Notes under the pieces: model-generated
The model's database searches: none
The model's input: only the letters and a program-made list of their open reading frames with translations
What the model was told of the DNA's origin: nothing
In this document: one piece after another, positions 51,599-60,169 of the stretch
Layout of the letters: the number at the start of each line of letters is the position of its first letter
Position numbering within the stretch: the stretch's first letter is position 1
NCBI RefSeq assembly: GCF_024218775.1
Contig: NZ_CP100404.1
Coordinates: forward strand, 868,001-932,000
Length of the DNA stretch: 64,000 bases
DNA from: Haloarcula marina
GTDB lineage: Archaea; Halobacteriota; Halobacteria; Halobacteriales; Haloarculaceae
Direction of reading: 5' to 3'
Program-made: the position numbers and the translations under genes

Positions 51599-51873
51599 CG
51601 CTCGAACGCACCGTCGAAATCGTCCCCGAAGCGGGACTCCACGCCCGCCCGGCGGCGGCCTTCGTCGAGGCCGTCACCGACCACGAGGCCGAGGTGTCGG
51701 CCGCCAAATCCGGCGAGGACCCCGTGCAGGCGGGGAGTATGATAGCCGTCACCAGCCTCGGCGTCGGACAGGGTGACGAACTCCACCTCGTCGCCGACGG
51801 CCCGGACGCCGAGGCCGTACTGGACGAACTCGAACGGATACTGACCACGCCCGAGGAGGAACTGAGCGCCTGA
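51595..51873 (+). CDS. ptsH1: Phosphocarrier protein HPr
   Basis: A 92-residue HPr. The phosphorylation site His16 lies in EAGLHARPAAAF; the second motif is the Ser-region (AAKSGEDPVQAGSMIAVTSLGV). The ATG at 51595 overlaps the ptfA stop; the longer frame from 51211 is a shadow. Followed two bases later by ptsI. Confidence 0.95.
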   Translation: MTLERTVEIVPEAGLHARPAAAFVEAVTDHEAEVSAAKSGEDPVQAGSMIAVTSLGVGQGDELHLVADGPDAEAVLDELERILTTPEEELSA

Positions 51874-51875
51874 CG

Positions 51876-53564
51876 ATGGCCGACCGAACCCTCAACGGAA
51901 CGGGCGCGACGCCGCGGTCGGGCCTCGGAACCGTCGTCTGGTACGACCCGGAGATATCGCTCCCCGACCCCGACGACGCGAGCGTCGACCGCGCGGCCGA
52001 GACCGCTCGGTTCGAGGACGCCGTCGAGACCGCTCGCGCCGAACTCGAAGCCGAACGTGCGGCGACCGCCGACCGCGTCGGCGAGGAGGAGGCCGCCGTC
52101 TTCGACGCGCACGTCAAGTTCCTCGAAGACCCGACCATCGCGGACGCCGTCGAGACCGGTATCGCGGACGGACTCCCCGCCGCGAACGCCGTCGACGACG
52201 CCTTCGGTGACCACATCGAGCAGTTCGAGGGCATGGACGGTCGGATGGCCGAACGGGCGGACGACCTGCGAGACGTTCGCGACCGACTGCTCCGAGTGTT
52301 GACCGACGGCGAGCGCGTCGACCTCGGGGACCTCCCCGAGGGCAGCGTCGTCCTCGCCGAACGGCTGACTCCCAGCGACACGGCGCAACTCGACCCCGAG
52401 ACCGTCGCCGGGTTCGCGACGGTGACCGGCGGCCGCACCTCGCACGCGGCTATCTTCGCCCGGTCGCTGGCGCTCCCCGCCGTCGTCGGCGTCGGTGACG
52501 CGCTGGACGATGTCTCGGAAGGGGCCGAAGTCGTCGTCGACGGCGACGCCGGAACGCTACTGGTCGGCCCCGACGGGGCCGAACGCGAGGCCGCCGCCGC
52601 CGATACCGGGGCGGCAGTCGTCGAGAAAGCCGTCGAGACGACCGACGGCCGTCACGTCGAAGTCGCGGCCAACGTCGGCCGCACCGAGGAGTTGGCGGCG
52701 GCCGCCGACCGCGGCGCGGACGGCGTCGGCCTGTTCCGAACCGAGTTCCTCTTCCTCGACCGGGAGTCGCCCCCCTCGGAGGACGAGCAGTACGAGGCCG
52801 TCCGCGAGGCGCTCGATACGTTCCCCGACGGTCGCGTCGTCGTCCGCACGCTCGACATCGGCGGCGACAAGCGCATCCCCTACCTCAACCTCCCCGAGGA
52901 ATCGAACCCCTTCCTCGGCGAGCGCGGGATTCGGCGCTCGTTGGACCCGGACTCGGACCTCTTCGGGACGCAACTTCGTGCGCTCCTCCGAGCGACGGCC
53001 GACGGCGCTGGCGAACTCGCCGTCATGTTCCCGCTGGTCGCCACCGTCGACGAACTCGACGCGGCGCTCGACGCCGTCGACGCGGCCGCGGCCGACCTCG
53101 ACGACCGGGGTGTCGACTACGAGCGCCCGTCGATGGGCGTGATGGTCGAGACGCCCAGCGCCGTGTTCGTGGCCGACGAACTGGCGGCGCGCGTCGACTT
53201 CCTCTCCATCGGGACGAACGACCTCACCCAGTACGTGATGGCCGCCGACCGCGAGAACGAACGCGTCGACGACCTCCACGACCCGACGCATCCGGGCGTC
53301 GTCCGGGCGATTCACCGCGCGGTCACGGCGGCCCACGAGGAAGACGCGTGGGTCGGGATGTGCGGCGAGATGGCTGGCAATCCGGACCTGACGGAACTGC
53401 TCGTCGGCCTCGGATTGGACGAACTCAGCATGAGCGCCGTCACCATCCCCGACGTGAAAACCGCAGTCGCCGAAACGGCGTACAGTACCGCGAGCGAGCG
53501 TGCCGACAGCGCTCGTCTCGCCGCAACGCGCAGTGCAGTCCAGAACACGATTCACGACACATGA
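51876..53564 (+). CDS. ptsI: PTS enzyme I (phosphoenolpyruvate-protein phosphotransferase)
   Basis: A 562-residue enzyme I. The phosphohistidine His190 is in TGGRTSHAAI; the PEP-binding barrel contains GLFRTEFLFLDR, RTLDIGGDKRIPYL, FSIGTNDLTQY and the catalytic Cys in GMCGEMAG. It starts the phosphate relay from PEP to HPr. Its stop overlaps the ptfB start (ATGA). Confidence 0.96.
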   Translation: MADRTLNGTGATPRSGLGTVVWYDPEISLPDPDDASVDRAAETARFEDAVETARAELEAERAATADRVGEEEAAVFDAHVKFLEDPTIADAVETGIADGLPAANAVDDAFGDHIEQFEGMDGRMAERADDLRDVRDRLLRVLTDGERVDLGDLPEGSVVLAERLTPSDTAQLDPETVAGFATVTGGRTSHAAIFARSLALPAVVGVGDALDDVSEGAEVVVDGDAGTLLVGPDGAEREAAAADTGAAVVEKAVETTDGRHVEVAANVGRTEELAAAADRGADGVGLFRTEFLFLDRESPPSEDEQYEAVREALDTFPDGRVVVRTLDIGGDKRIPYLNLPEESNPFLGERGIRRSLDPDSDLFGTQLRALLRATADGAGELAVMFPLVATVDELDAALDAVDAAAADLDDRGVDYERPSMGVMVETPSAVFVADELAARVDFLSIGTNDLTQYVMAADRENERVDDLHDPTHPGVVRAIHRAVTAAHEEDAWVGMCGEMAGNPDLTELLVGLGLDELSMSAVTIPDVKTAVAETAYSTASERADSARLAATRSAVQNTIHDT

Positions 53565-54010
53565 ACTTCGTCGCAGTAACCGCGTGCCCGACGGGCATCG
53601 CACACAGTCAGATGGCAGCAGAGAACTTAGAACAGACCGCCGCAGAGCAGGGCCACGACATCGAAGTCGAGATACAGGGCGCGATGGGCGCGGAGAACGA
53701 ACTCTCCGCGGCCGACATCGCGGACGCCGACGCCGTCATCATCGCGGCCGACACGGCCGTCAGTCAGGACCGCTTCGACGACGTGCCGGTTGTCAAAGGC
53801 ACCGTCAAATCGGCCGTCAACGACGTCGAGGGCCTGCTTGCCGAAGCCGTCGATGTCGCTGGCGGCGACGGCGAAACGGACGCCTCACAGTCGAACGAAC
53901 CCGCCGAAACCGGCGACCACAGCGACGCGAGCGGTGACGAACCGCAGCGTCGGCGCGGCGGCGACCGTTCGAAAGGACTCGTCGCACAACTGAAGAAACT
54001 GCTCGGCTGA
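53561..54010 (+). CDS. ptfB: PTS fructose subunit IIB with acidic linker and basic C-terminal helix
   Basis: A 149-residue IIB. The phosphocysteine Cys9 lies in ACPTGIAHSQMAAE, the fructose-type IIB signature. After the ~100-residue IIB domain comes an acidic, disordered stretch (DGETDASQSNEPAET...) and a terminal basic amphipathic helix (RSKGLVAQLKKLLG) that might touch the membrane or IIC. The ATG at 53561 overlaps the ptsI stop. Confidence 0.94.
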   Translation: MNFVAVTACPTGIAHSQMAAENLEQTAAEQGHDIEVEIQGAMGAENELSAADIADADAVIIAADTAVSQDRFDDVPVVKGTVKSAVNDVEGLLAEAVDVAGGDGETDASQSNEPAETGDHSDASGDEPQRRRGGDRSKGLVAQLKKLLG

Positions 54011-54100
54011 ACGCGTCCGACGATTCCCCCGACGTAGCCGACTACGTCTCGCCATTGCTACCGCAGCAACCACACCGAACCCAGACACCACACCGACACC

Positions 54101-54883
54101 ATGCACGACCTCACCGATTCACCGCTCGTTCGCAACGACAAGACACTCGTCCTCGCTCACGACCACGGCCTCGAACACGGCCCGAAGCAGTTCAGTGGCG
54201 TCGAGGAGCGACTCGACCCGCGCGAAGTGTTCGAGATGGCGACCCACGACGCCGTCACCGCCCTCGCCGTCGGCAAGGGCCTCGCCGAGACGTACTATCC
54301 GAGTTACGAGGACGACGTGAACCTGCTGGCGAAACTCAACGGCGGGTCCGACCTCTGGATGGGCGACCCGTACTCGGCGCACAACTGGTCCGTCGACTAC
54401 GCCGCCGAACTCGGTGCGGACGCCATCGGCTATACGATTTACCCCGGCGTGAACAAAGAGCCAGAGATGTTCGAGGACTTCCGACCGGTCCAGGAGGCCG
54501 CCCGCGAACACGACCTGCCCATCGCGATGTGGTCGTACCCGCGCGGACAGGCCATCAAGGACCACCGGACGCGAGACATCATCGCCTACGCCGCCCGCAT
54601 CGGCCTCGAACTCGGCGCTGACTTCACGAAGGTGAAGTACCCGCGGAGCAAGGAAGCGATGGCCCACGCCGTCGACGCCGCCGCCGACAACCGCATCCTC
54701 CTCTCGGGCGGGTCGAAGGCCTCGGACCGGGACTTCCTCGAACTCGTCGCGGACTGCATGGACGTGGGCGTCTCGGGGCTGGCCGTCGGCCGGAACGTCT
54801 GGCAGCGCGATGACCCCTACGACATCCTCGACAAACTCGACGAAGTCGTCTTCGAGGAAGCCGCCGTCGACGACGTGCTGTAG
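54101..54883 (+). CDS. fba: Class I fructose-bisphosphate aldolase, archaeal (DhnA) type
   Basis: A 260-residue Schiff-base aldolase that cleaves fructose 1,6-bisphosphate. The Schiff-base Lys lies in ADFTKVKYP; the phosphate site is LLSGGSKASD and VSGLAVGRNVWQ. AHDHGLEHGP near the N terminus is family-typical. It follows ptfB by 90 bases and completes the fructose path. A 1-phosphofructokinase (PfkB) and the GlpR regulator usually seen with this set are not in the window. Confidence 0.95.
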   Translation: MHDLTDSPLVRNDKTLVLAHDHGLEHGPKQFSGVEERLDPREVFEMATHDAVTALAVGKGLAETYYPSYEDDVNLLAKLNGGSDLWMGDPYSAHNWSVDYAAELGADAIGYTIYPGVNKEPEMFEDFRPVQEAAREHDLPIAMWSYPRGQAIKDHRTRDIIAYAARIGLELGADFTKVKYPRSKEAMAHAVDAAADNRILLSGGSKASDRDFLELVADCMDVGVSGLAVGRNVWQRDDPYDILDKLDEVVFEEAAVDDVL

Positions 54884-55541
54884 GCATTAACGACGAGGTG
54901 CAGACAGCGGTCGCCGCGGTCAAGCCGAAAGCGGGAGCGAAGGCGGTACTCGGCTGCTTTCGAGCGGACGACGTGCCGTTCGGGATACTTAGCGCCGGTG
55001 TCGCGAACCTCGCGACCCGTTTCGAGGCGTACGACCCGCGTTCGTTCGCGGCAATTGGCTCCGAGTCGACGACGGACGGCTCTCGGGTATCGACATCTCG
55101 TACGCCGGGTCCTATCGGAATTGTCAGAACCGGCAGATACTAACAAAATTGAATTCGACAAGTATAGTTGAGTGCTTGAGTTCGATAACGAGGGGTCTTT
55201 CTATGGAGAGTATGTCTATTTGGGGATATTGGCGCATAAAAAACTCATAGATGCCCTATATAGTCAAAAATTAGAGTATATGGCTCTCGATACCGACAAA
55301 CTATCTATGAAAATGAAATCACCGACAGCAGAACCGCCGTCCCCTTCTGGACGCCGGGAGAGAGTCGCGGTGGCCGATGGCACACACGTCGTCTCTCGTT
55401 CGGAACCGATTGGCGTCCTCCGAGCGCCGCTCGAGTAGTGCTCTCTGAGACGCACAGACGAAGTCGTGGATTGCGACTCCACTCTCGTTGGAGCGGTGTG
55501 GTCGACACCGCTTGCGACCGACCGACGGGAATCTTGGTAAT
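54884..55541. other. Gene-free region between fba and the alcohol dehydrogenase, with a HAD relic
   Basis: The left part holds the decayed HAD copy. From about 55140 to 55320 the sequence is A/T-rich, unlike its surroundings. Short frames here (for example plus 55172-55438) have no recognisable domain and mixed composition; I do not call them. Confidence 0.5.
54907..55104 (+). pseudogene. Decayed partial duplicate of the HAD-IB phosphatase gene
   Basis: About 190 bases match the middle of the HAD gene (46423-46611) at roughly 92% by eye, in the same orientation. A single base is missing in the run after GTACGACC, shifting the frame, and the 69 bases matching 46612-46680 are absent between two near-identical GGG(T/C)ATCGAC words. 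The nucleophile motif and both ends are missing, so it cannot encode a phosphatase. Confidence 0.88.
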
Positions 55542-56582
55542 CTACGGAGTAATGACGGCGCGGCCGTCTATCTCGCGGTCCTCTAGCTTCTGGGCGACAT
55601 CGTTGACGTCTTCGAGGTCGTACCGGGTGGTGTGGAGATCGACCTCGCCGCGCTCGACCAGCGCGACCAGTTCCTGCAGTTCGGCGTAGCGGCCGACGAT
55701 GTTCCCTTGGTAGGCAAACTCGCCGTTGACGAGTGCCTGTGCAGGCTCGTGGATGTGGCCGCCGTAGCCGATGATGTAGTGGTCGCCACCCGCGGCACAG
55801 ATGTCGGGTGCGAGTGCGGTGGTCTCGTCGGCTCCGACGAAGTCCAGAACCTGGGCCGCGCCGACACCGTCCGTGATATTCTCGATCTCCTCGGCCACGT
55901 CCTCGCTCGTCGGGTCGATTGTGTAGCGGGCACCCAGGTCGGAACCGAGGTCACGCGCGGACTCCTTGACGTCGACTGCGACGATGTCGGCAGCGCTCAT
56001 CGCGTCGACACACTGCAGACCGATGTGTCCGAGGCCGCCGACACCAATCACGACGGCGGCGTCGCCGGGATTGAGTCCGTCGACGGCTTTCTTCGCGGCG
56101 TGGTAGGCGGTGATACCGGCATCGGCGTGGGGCGCGATGTCGGCCGGGTCGACGCCGTCAGGGAGCGGGATAACCGACCGCTCGCTCGTGTGGAGTTCGT
56201 CGGCGAACCCGCCGTCAGTCGTCAGCCCGTTGAACGCGTCGTTCTCACAGTACATCGTCTCGCCCTGTCGGCAGGGCCGACAGGTACCGCAGGTCTGGAC
56301 CGGGTGACAGATGACTTGGTCGCCCTCCGAGACGATGTTGACTTCGTCGCCGACGTCGACGACGGTCCCGGCGTTCTCGTGACCCAGTGTCATCGGCAGC
56401 GGCTGTGGGACGTACTGTTCCCACATTCCCTCGATAATGTGGTTGTCCGTCTGGCACCAGCCGGCGCCCTCTACTTCGACGATGACGTCGGACCCGCCGG
56501 ATACCTGTGGCTTGTCGACCTCGTCGATCGAGAGGCCGTCGCTCATGTCGTGCGTGTATTCGTGTAAGCGTGCTGCTCGCAT
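55542..56582 (-). CDS. Zinc-dependent alcohol dehydrogenase (MDR superfamily)
   Basis: A 346-residue medium-chain dehydrogenase. Catalytic zinc ligands are Cys (GWCQTDNH) and GHENAG; the structural zinc site is CGTCRPCRQGETMYC; the cofactor fold has VIGVGGLGHIGLQ with an acidic residue later (IVAVDVKE), pointing to NAD. The ATG at 56582 gives MRAARLHEY, the family start. It has its own A/T box (56611-56620) and follows the DUF59 gene on the same strand. Bacterial propane-monooxygenase clusters carry a similar enzyme for the alcohol product. Confidence 0.93.
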   Translation of the reverse strand: MRAARLHEYTHDMSDGLSIDEVDKPQVSGGSDVIVEVEGAGWCQTDNHIIEGMWEQYVPQPLPMTLGHENAGTVVDVGDEVNIVSEGDQVICHPVQTCGTCRPCRQGETMYCENDAFNGLTTDGGFADELHTSERSVIPLPDGVDPADIAPHADAGITAYHAAKKAVDGLNPGDAAVVIGVGGLGHIGLQCVDAMSAADIVAVDVKESARDLGSDLGARYTIDPTSEDVAEEIENITDGVGAAQVLDFVGADETTALAPDICAAGGDHYIIGYGGHIHEPAQALVNGEFAYQGNIVGRYAELQELVALVERGEVDLHTTRYDLEDVNDVAQKLEDREIDGRAVITP

Positions 56583-56610
56583 GATACAGTCTACCTTCCT
56601 CATCTATAGT

Positions 56611-56620
56611 TATAAATTTA
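56611..56620 (-). promoter_or_regulatory. A/T box for the alcohol dehydrogenase gene
   Basis: On the minus strand the segment reads TAAATTTATA, about 30 bases before the ATG at 56582. Confidence 0.5.
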
Positions 56621-56746
56621 AGGATGGCTCAAAACGATACTAGATTCGGAGATATCGCTTCCGGTGGGGGAGAATTCCGCTGTTGTCAGCTTTCGGCCGA
56701 CTGCGTGAGGGGGCTCGCTCCCTCGTCGTTCACCGCAAGGCGGGTC

Positions 56747-57520
56747 TCACCTCGCGTAGGAATCCGGTCTGTCGGGGTCGAAGCGAGCCTCGTTGAGCGC
56801 GTCACAGATGTTGCCTTGCCCGCTCATGTTCACCTTCGCAAGGCGCGTCCGCTTGTGGACGAGGTCGAACCGGTCGGGGTCGATAGGCTCTCCCTCTGGC
56901 GTCCGAAACAGCAGGTCGTCTTCGGAACTGAAGACTCCCGACACCGCGGCTTTCTCGACGTAGTCGGCGAGGACCTCGCCGTCGACGGGGATAGCCACCG
57001 CGCCATCGCGGACGTAAACGACCGCCTCGTCGTCATCGAGTGAAAGGTCTCCGCGGACGAGTCGCGTTATCTGCACCTCCGAGAGTCCCGCGTCCAGCAG
57101 TTCGTTCATCGCGTCGTACTGCCGACCGACCCGGGCCTTGTCGTCGAGCGACGCCCGGATGCTCTCGACGCCACCGTCAGCGTCCGGAAAGACGCTTCCG
57201 AAGGTGTCGCGACTGTTGATACCATCGGTAATTTCGGTCTCGTGCAAATGCTCGCGGAGCGTAATTCGTGCCCGTTTGACGGTGTCCAGCGCTTCGACCT
57301 CATCGCGGGCGTCTGCCGCCATCATCCAGGCGAACGCTGGCGAACACCACGCCGTCGGGAGCGAGAAAGTCACGTCGACTGTCGTTTCGCTCACCGTGAT
57401 GTCGTCGATATAGTCCAACTCGACGATGGACTCGTCGAGTTCGGGGTCGGTCACATTGTCCAGTCGTCCACGAACCGCACGGACCGTCGGGGACGTATCC
57501 GTCTGCGTTGTACTCGACAT
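56747..57520 (-). CDS. Long DUF59/MIP18-domain protein (iron-sulfur cluster assembly-like)
   Basis: A 257-residue protein. Residues ~10-85 form a MIP18/DUF59 domain (VRGRLDNVTDPELDESIVELDYIDDITV...VDVTFSLPTAWCSPAFAWMMAADARDEV) with the conserved DPE and a Cys. The remaining ~170 residues have no domain I recognise. In bacterial propane/alkane monooxygenase clusters a protein of this type sits next to an amidohydrolase, and probably helps mature the di-iron or Fe-S partners. Its ATG overlaps the amidohydrolase stop (ATGA), so they are co-translated. Confidence 0.88.
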   Translation of the reverse strand: MSSTTQTDTSPTVRAVRGRLDNVTDPELDESIVELDYIDDITVSETTVDVTFSLPTAWCSPAFAWMMAADARDEVEALDTVKRARITLREHLHETEITDGINSRDTFGSVFPDADGGVESIRASLDDKARVGRQYDAMNELLDAGLSEVQITRLVRGDLSLDDDEAVVYVRDGAVAIPVDGEVLADYVEKAAVSGVFSSEDDLLFRTPEGEPIDPDRFDLVHKRTRLAKVNMSGQGNICDALNEARFDPDRPDSYAR

Positions 57521-58578
57521 CAGTCTGCCGTAGCGTCCGTGGCGCCGTAGTGGTCGGCCAGTCCGAACTGTTCGGTGACTGCGTCTGTCCGGAACTGTTC
57601 TTTCTTCGCCTCGATATCGATGTCGTAGAGCTCGGCGATGTTTTCGCCCATTATCTTCTTCATGACGTCCGTTGTAAGCTCGACACCGTACTCGTCTTGT
57701 TGCTCGTCGGTGAGTTCAGCGTTCATCACCGTCTCGACGAGCCAATCGGGGTTCCACAGGGCGTAGTCAGACCCGAAGATGATGCGGTCCTCACCGAGCC
57801 AGTACAGCAGTTCGCCCATTATCTCGCCGAACTTTCGAGGGCGGTTCTGCGCCATCGGCGCGGCCACTGCCAGTCCGCCGTAGACGTTCGGTTCTTGGGC
57901 GGCGATCCAACAGAAGTCGTCGAGGCGAGGGAGGCCGACGTGTTCGACGACGAAGTCCAGTTCGGGGAACGAACTCGCCGCGTCGTCAACATCGGCCACG
58001 TCGAACGCGTCACGGTTCAGCGGGCGAATTGTGGGCCCCTTGTGCGCGTGTATCTTGTCGATACCGAGCTCAACACACTTTTCGAGGAATTCGAAGGATT
58101 CGTCGCTGTCGAGTCGCCAGCCCTTCGACTCGCCGCGCCACTCTGCGGTGTACACCTTGACGCCCTCGATGTCGTACTCCTCCTTTTTCCGTTCGAGTTC
58201 GCGCATCCCTTCCTCGCCGTCACGCGGGTCAAAACTGCCGTTGAGGACGAACCGCTCCGGGTACTCCTCGGCGAGTTCCGCGTTCTGATCTGTCGTATTG
58301 AAACCCTCGTCGTAGAAGTCCGTGAGGTACGTCGGCTGGAAGATGGCCATGTCGGCAGCGGCGTTCTCGAAGAAGTCGGTCATCATTCGCTCCGCGCCGT
58401 AGTGGCGGTACTCTTCGAGACTCCACTGCCGTTCTTCCGGTGTGAAACCGGTGTGATAGTCGTAGAAACACTGAATAAACTCTTCGCCTCCCTGATGTTT
58501 GATATTCTCCTCACGCGCGTCCCAGAGGTGGACGTGACCGTCGATGACGAATATCTCTTCGCCGTTTTGCTGGTACAT
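57520..58578 (-). CDS. Amidohydrolase 2 family protein, similar to the one in propane-monooxygenase clusters
   Basis: A 352-residue TIM-barrel metal hydrolase of the ACMSD-like amidohydrolase group. Metal ligands: HxH in DGHVHLWD, His in HAHKGPTIRP, His in EHVGLPR, Asp in GSDYALWNPDW. The sequence reads closely like the amidohydrolase beside mycobacterial/Gordonia propane monooxygenase genes (CFYDYH, FQPTYL, YTAEW, HKGPTIRPLNRDAFDVAD, QEPNVYGGLAVA, GELLYWL), as I recall it. The GTG at 58590 is in frame, but the A/T box at 58601-58610 and the family start (MYxxxGE) support ATG 58578. Confidence 0.92.
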   Translation of the reverse strand: MYQQNGEEIFVIDGHVHLWDAREENIKHQGGEEFIQCFYDYHTGFTPEERQWSLEEYRHYGAERMMTDFFENAAADMAIFQPTYLTDFYDEGFNTTDQNAELAEEYPERFVLNGSFDPRDGEEGMRELERKKEEYDIEGVKVYTAEWRGESKGWRLDSDESFEFLEKCVELGIDKIHAHKGPTIRPLNRDAFDVADVDDAASSFPELDFVVEHVGLPRLDDFCWIAAQEPNVYGGLAVAAPMAQNRPRKFGEIMGELLYWLGEDRIIFGSDYALWNPDWLVETVMNAELTDEQQDEYGVELTTDVMKKIMGENIAELYDIDIEAKKEQFRTDAVTEQFGLADHYGATDATAD

Positions 58579-59072
58579 CGCGTGTGCCACATAGTACCAA
58601 TTGTTAATAATTCTTTCTCAAGGATATGGTTGGTAGAGGCGCCAAGAAGACGCAATTCGGCGGATACCCGATTCACGGCTGTTGAACGGTGATTGTCTCG
58701 CACTTTTGCGTCGGCACTGGCTATTCGGGAAGCTATCCCGATTTCTCCAGGAAATTTTCGGCTAATTCCGCGTGCGTACGGTGGATTATTCATAATCGGG
58801 GTGTGAACAACCCCCATACACGCAGTTCAATGCTGTTGAATCTCTTTCTGAGTGGGACCGCAGTGGACAGGTACGTCCGCAACACCATTCGGCCACGAGG
58901 ACCGATGCGTAACTGAACTGGCGACTACAGTCGGGAAAGTACTGTCTGGCTCGTGCCAGTAATATCTATATTGTCAGTAACTCACCAGCGGTACCGGCCT
59001 ACTCGGACCGCGGCGTCACTGTGCGTTCAATCAGGGTGAATATTAATTACAATTCGGATCGTTCTAGTGTCC
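58579..59072. other. Divergent control region between amidohydrolase and IclR genes
   Basis: No gene seen. It holds an A/T box for the amidohydrolase (minus, TTGTTAATAA at 58601-58610), an inverted repeat TCGGGA/TCCCGA around 58735-58751, and an A/T box TATTAATTA near 59040-59048 about 26 bases before the IclR ATG. Confidence 0.55.
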
Positions 59073-59849
59073 ATGAGCGAAAATCAGGCGAAAAAGCGCA
59101 TCGAGGCTTCGGCCCGAACCCTCGAACTCCTCCAAACAGTCGCCGCTATCGGGCCCGCATCGGCGACGGACATCGCCACCGAACTCGACTTCCCGAAGAG
59201 CACGGCGTACTACCACCTCGAGACACTGGCGGACTTCGAGTTTGTCGTTCGGCGGAGCGACGGCTATCAGCTCAGTATGAACTTCCTCACAATGGGCCAC
59301 GACCTGGTCAACCAACTGGACATCTACCAGGCTGGCAAGCCACAGATTGACCGTCTCGCCGATGAGACTGGCGAGCTGTCTATCCTCATGACCGAAGAGC
59401 ACGGGCAGGGCTACTACATCTACGACAACCGTGGCGAGGGTGCGGTCAACTTCGACACCATCGGCAACCGAAAACCTCTCCACAACAATGCACTCGGGAA
59501 AGCTGTGCTCGCACACATGGACGAGAGCCGCGTCGACGACATCTTCGCTCGGTACGGCTTCCCGGCGACGACGGACCAGACAATCACCGACCGCGAAACG
59601 CTGCAATCGGAACTGGCGACTGCGCGCTCTGAGGGGGTCGCATTCGACCGAGAGGAGCAACTGGACGGACTCTGTTGTGTGGCTGCCCCAATTTTGCACC
59701 CCGAGTCTAGCGATGACCGGGTCATCAGGGGTGCTATCAGCGTCGCAGTCCCTGCGAGCCGCGCGAAGGGGGCATATTTCACAGAAGAACTGCCGATGGC
59801 GGTTTCCGACGCAGCAAACCTCATCGAACTAGAACTGCAGGAGTACTGA
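59073..59849 (+). CDS. IclR-family transcriptional regulator
   Basis: A 258-residue regulator with a winged helix (ASATDIATELDFPKSTAYYHLETLADFEFV) and an IclR effector domain (GNRKPLHNNALGKAVLAHMDES...REEQLDGLCCVAAPILHP...ISVAVPASR). It is divergent from the amidohydrolase-DUF59-dehydrogenase set, the likely target. A GTG at 59067 is in frame; the A/T box position supports ATG 59073, making it leaderless. Confidence 0.92.
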   Translation: MSENQAKKRIEASARTLELLQTVAAIGPASATDIATELDFPKSTAYYHLETLADFEFVVRRSDGYQLSMNFLTMGHDLVNQLDIYQAGKPQIDRLADETGELSILMTEEHGQGYYIYDNRGEGAVNFDTIGNRKPLHNNALGKAVLAHMDESRVDDIFARYGFPATTDQTITDRETLQSELATARSEGVAFDREEQLDGLCCVAAPILHPESSDDRVIRGAISVAVPASRAKGAYFTEELPMAVSDAANLIELELQEY

Positions 59850-60169
59850 GCGACGTAGTGCAATTTAGGACCGGGTGGCCTACCAGCGACTGTTCATCGA
59901 CATGAACTGGTCGGTGAGGGTCTTCGATTTGGTGACGTTGACGGCTTGGAACCCGGCACGCGCCGTGGCGTTCCCGGCAGTCACTCCGTGAAGCACTGCG
60001 GCAACTCAGCAGCAGACCGCTCATCAAACACCGCATCTTCGCTCCCTGCGACGACCTATCGAGAGTCGCTGGGGAGGACACACGGCCAATCAAATAACAA
60101 TGGTATTTTCGTTATAGCTGGCGTGGTGGGTGTACATCGCGCGCTCCGAATCGCTCCCCAGTTGCCGGG
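59850..60169. other. Convergent intergenic region with a gene-tail remnant
   Basis: Between the stops of two IclR genes. It contains a coding-like minus-strand remnant (59880-59984) and little else; around 60090-60120 the sequence is A/T-rich. Confidence 0.45.
59880..59984 (-). pseudogene. Possible 3' remnant of a broken gene
   Basis: A minus-strand frame of 34 codons ends in KSKTLTDQFMSMNSRW and a TAG stop. Third positions are almost all G or C and the residues look like the end of a real protein, but the frame has no full-length gene upstream, where the sequence turns basic and Ser-rich. I do not recognise the parent family. Confidence 0.4.

Noticed and set aside
49902-54883. Search for PfkB and GlpR usually associated with the haloarchaeal fructose PTS.
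   Set aside because: No sugar-kinase or DeoR-type regulator is seen next to the operon in this window; they may be elsewhere.
55172-55438. Plus-strand frame of 88 codons after the HAD relic.
   Set aside because: The first half is A/T-rich and the second half basic; no domain or haloarchaeal codon pattern.
58689-58916. Frame in the amidohydrolase/IclR divergent region.
   Set aside because: Short, Cys/Arg-rich, no haloarchaeal composition; the area is a control region.
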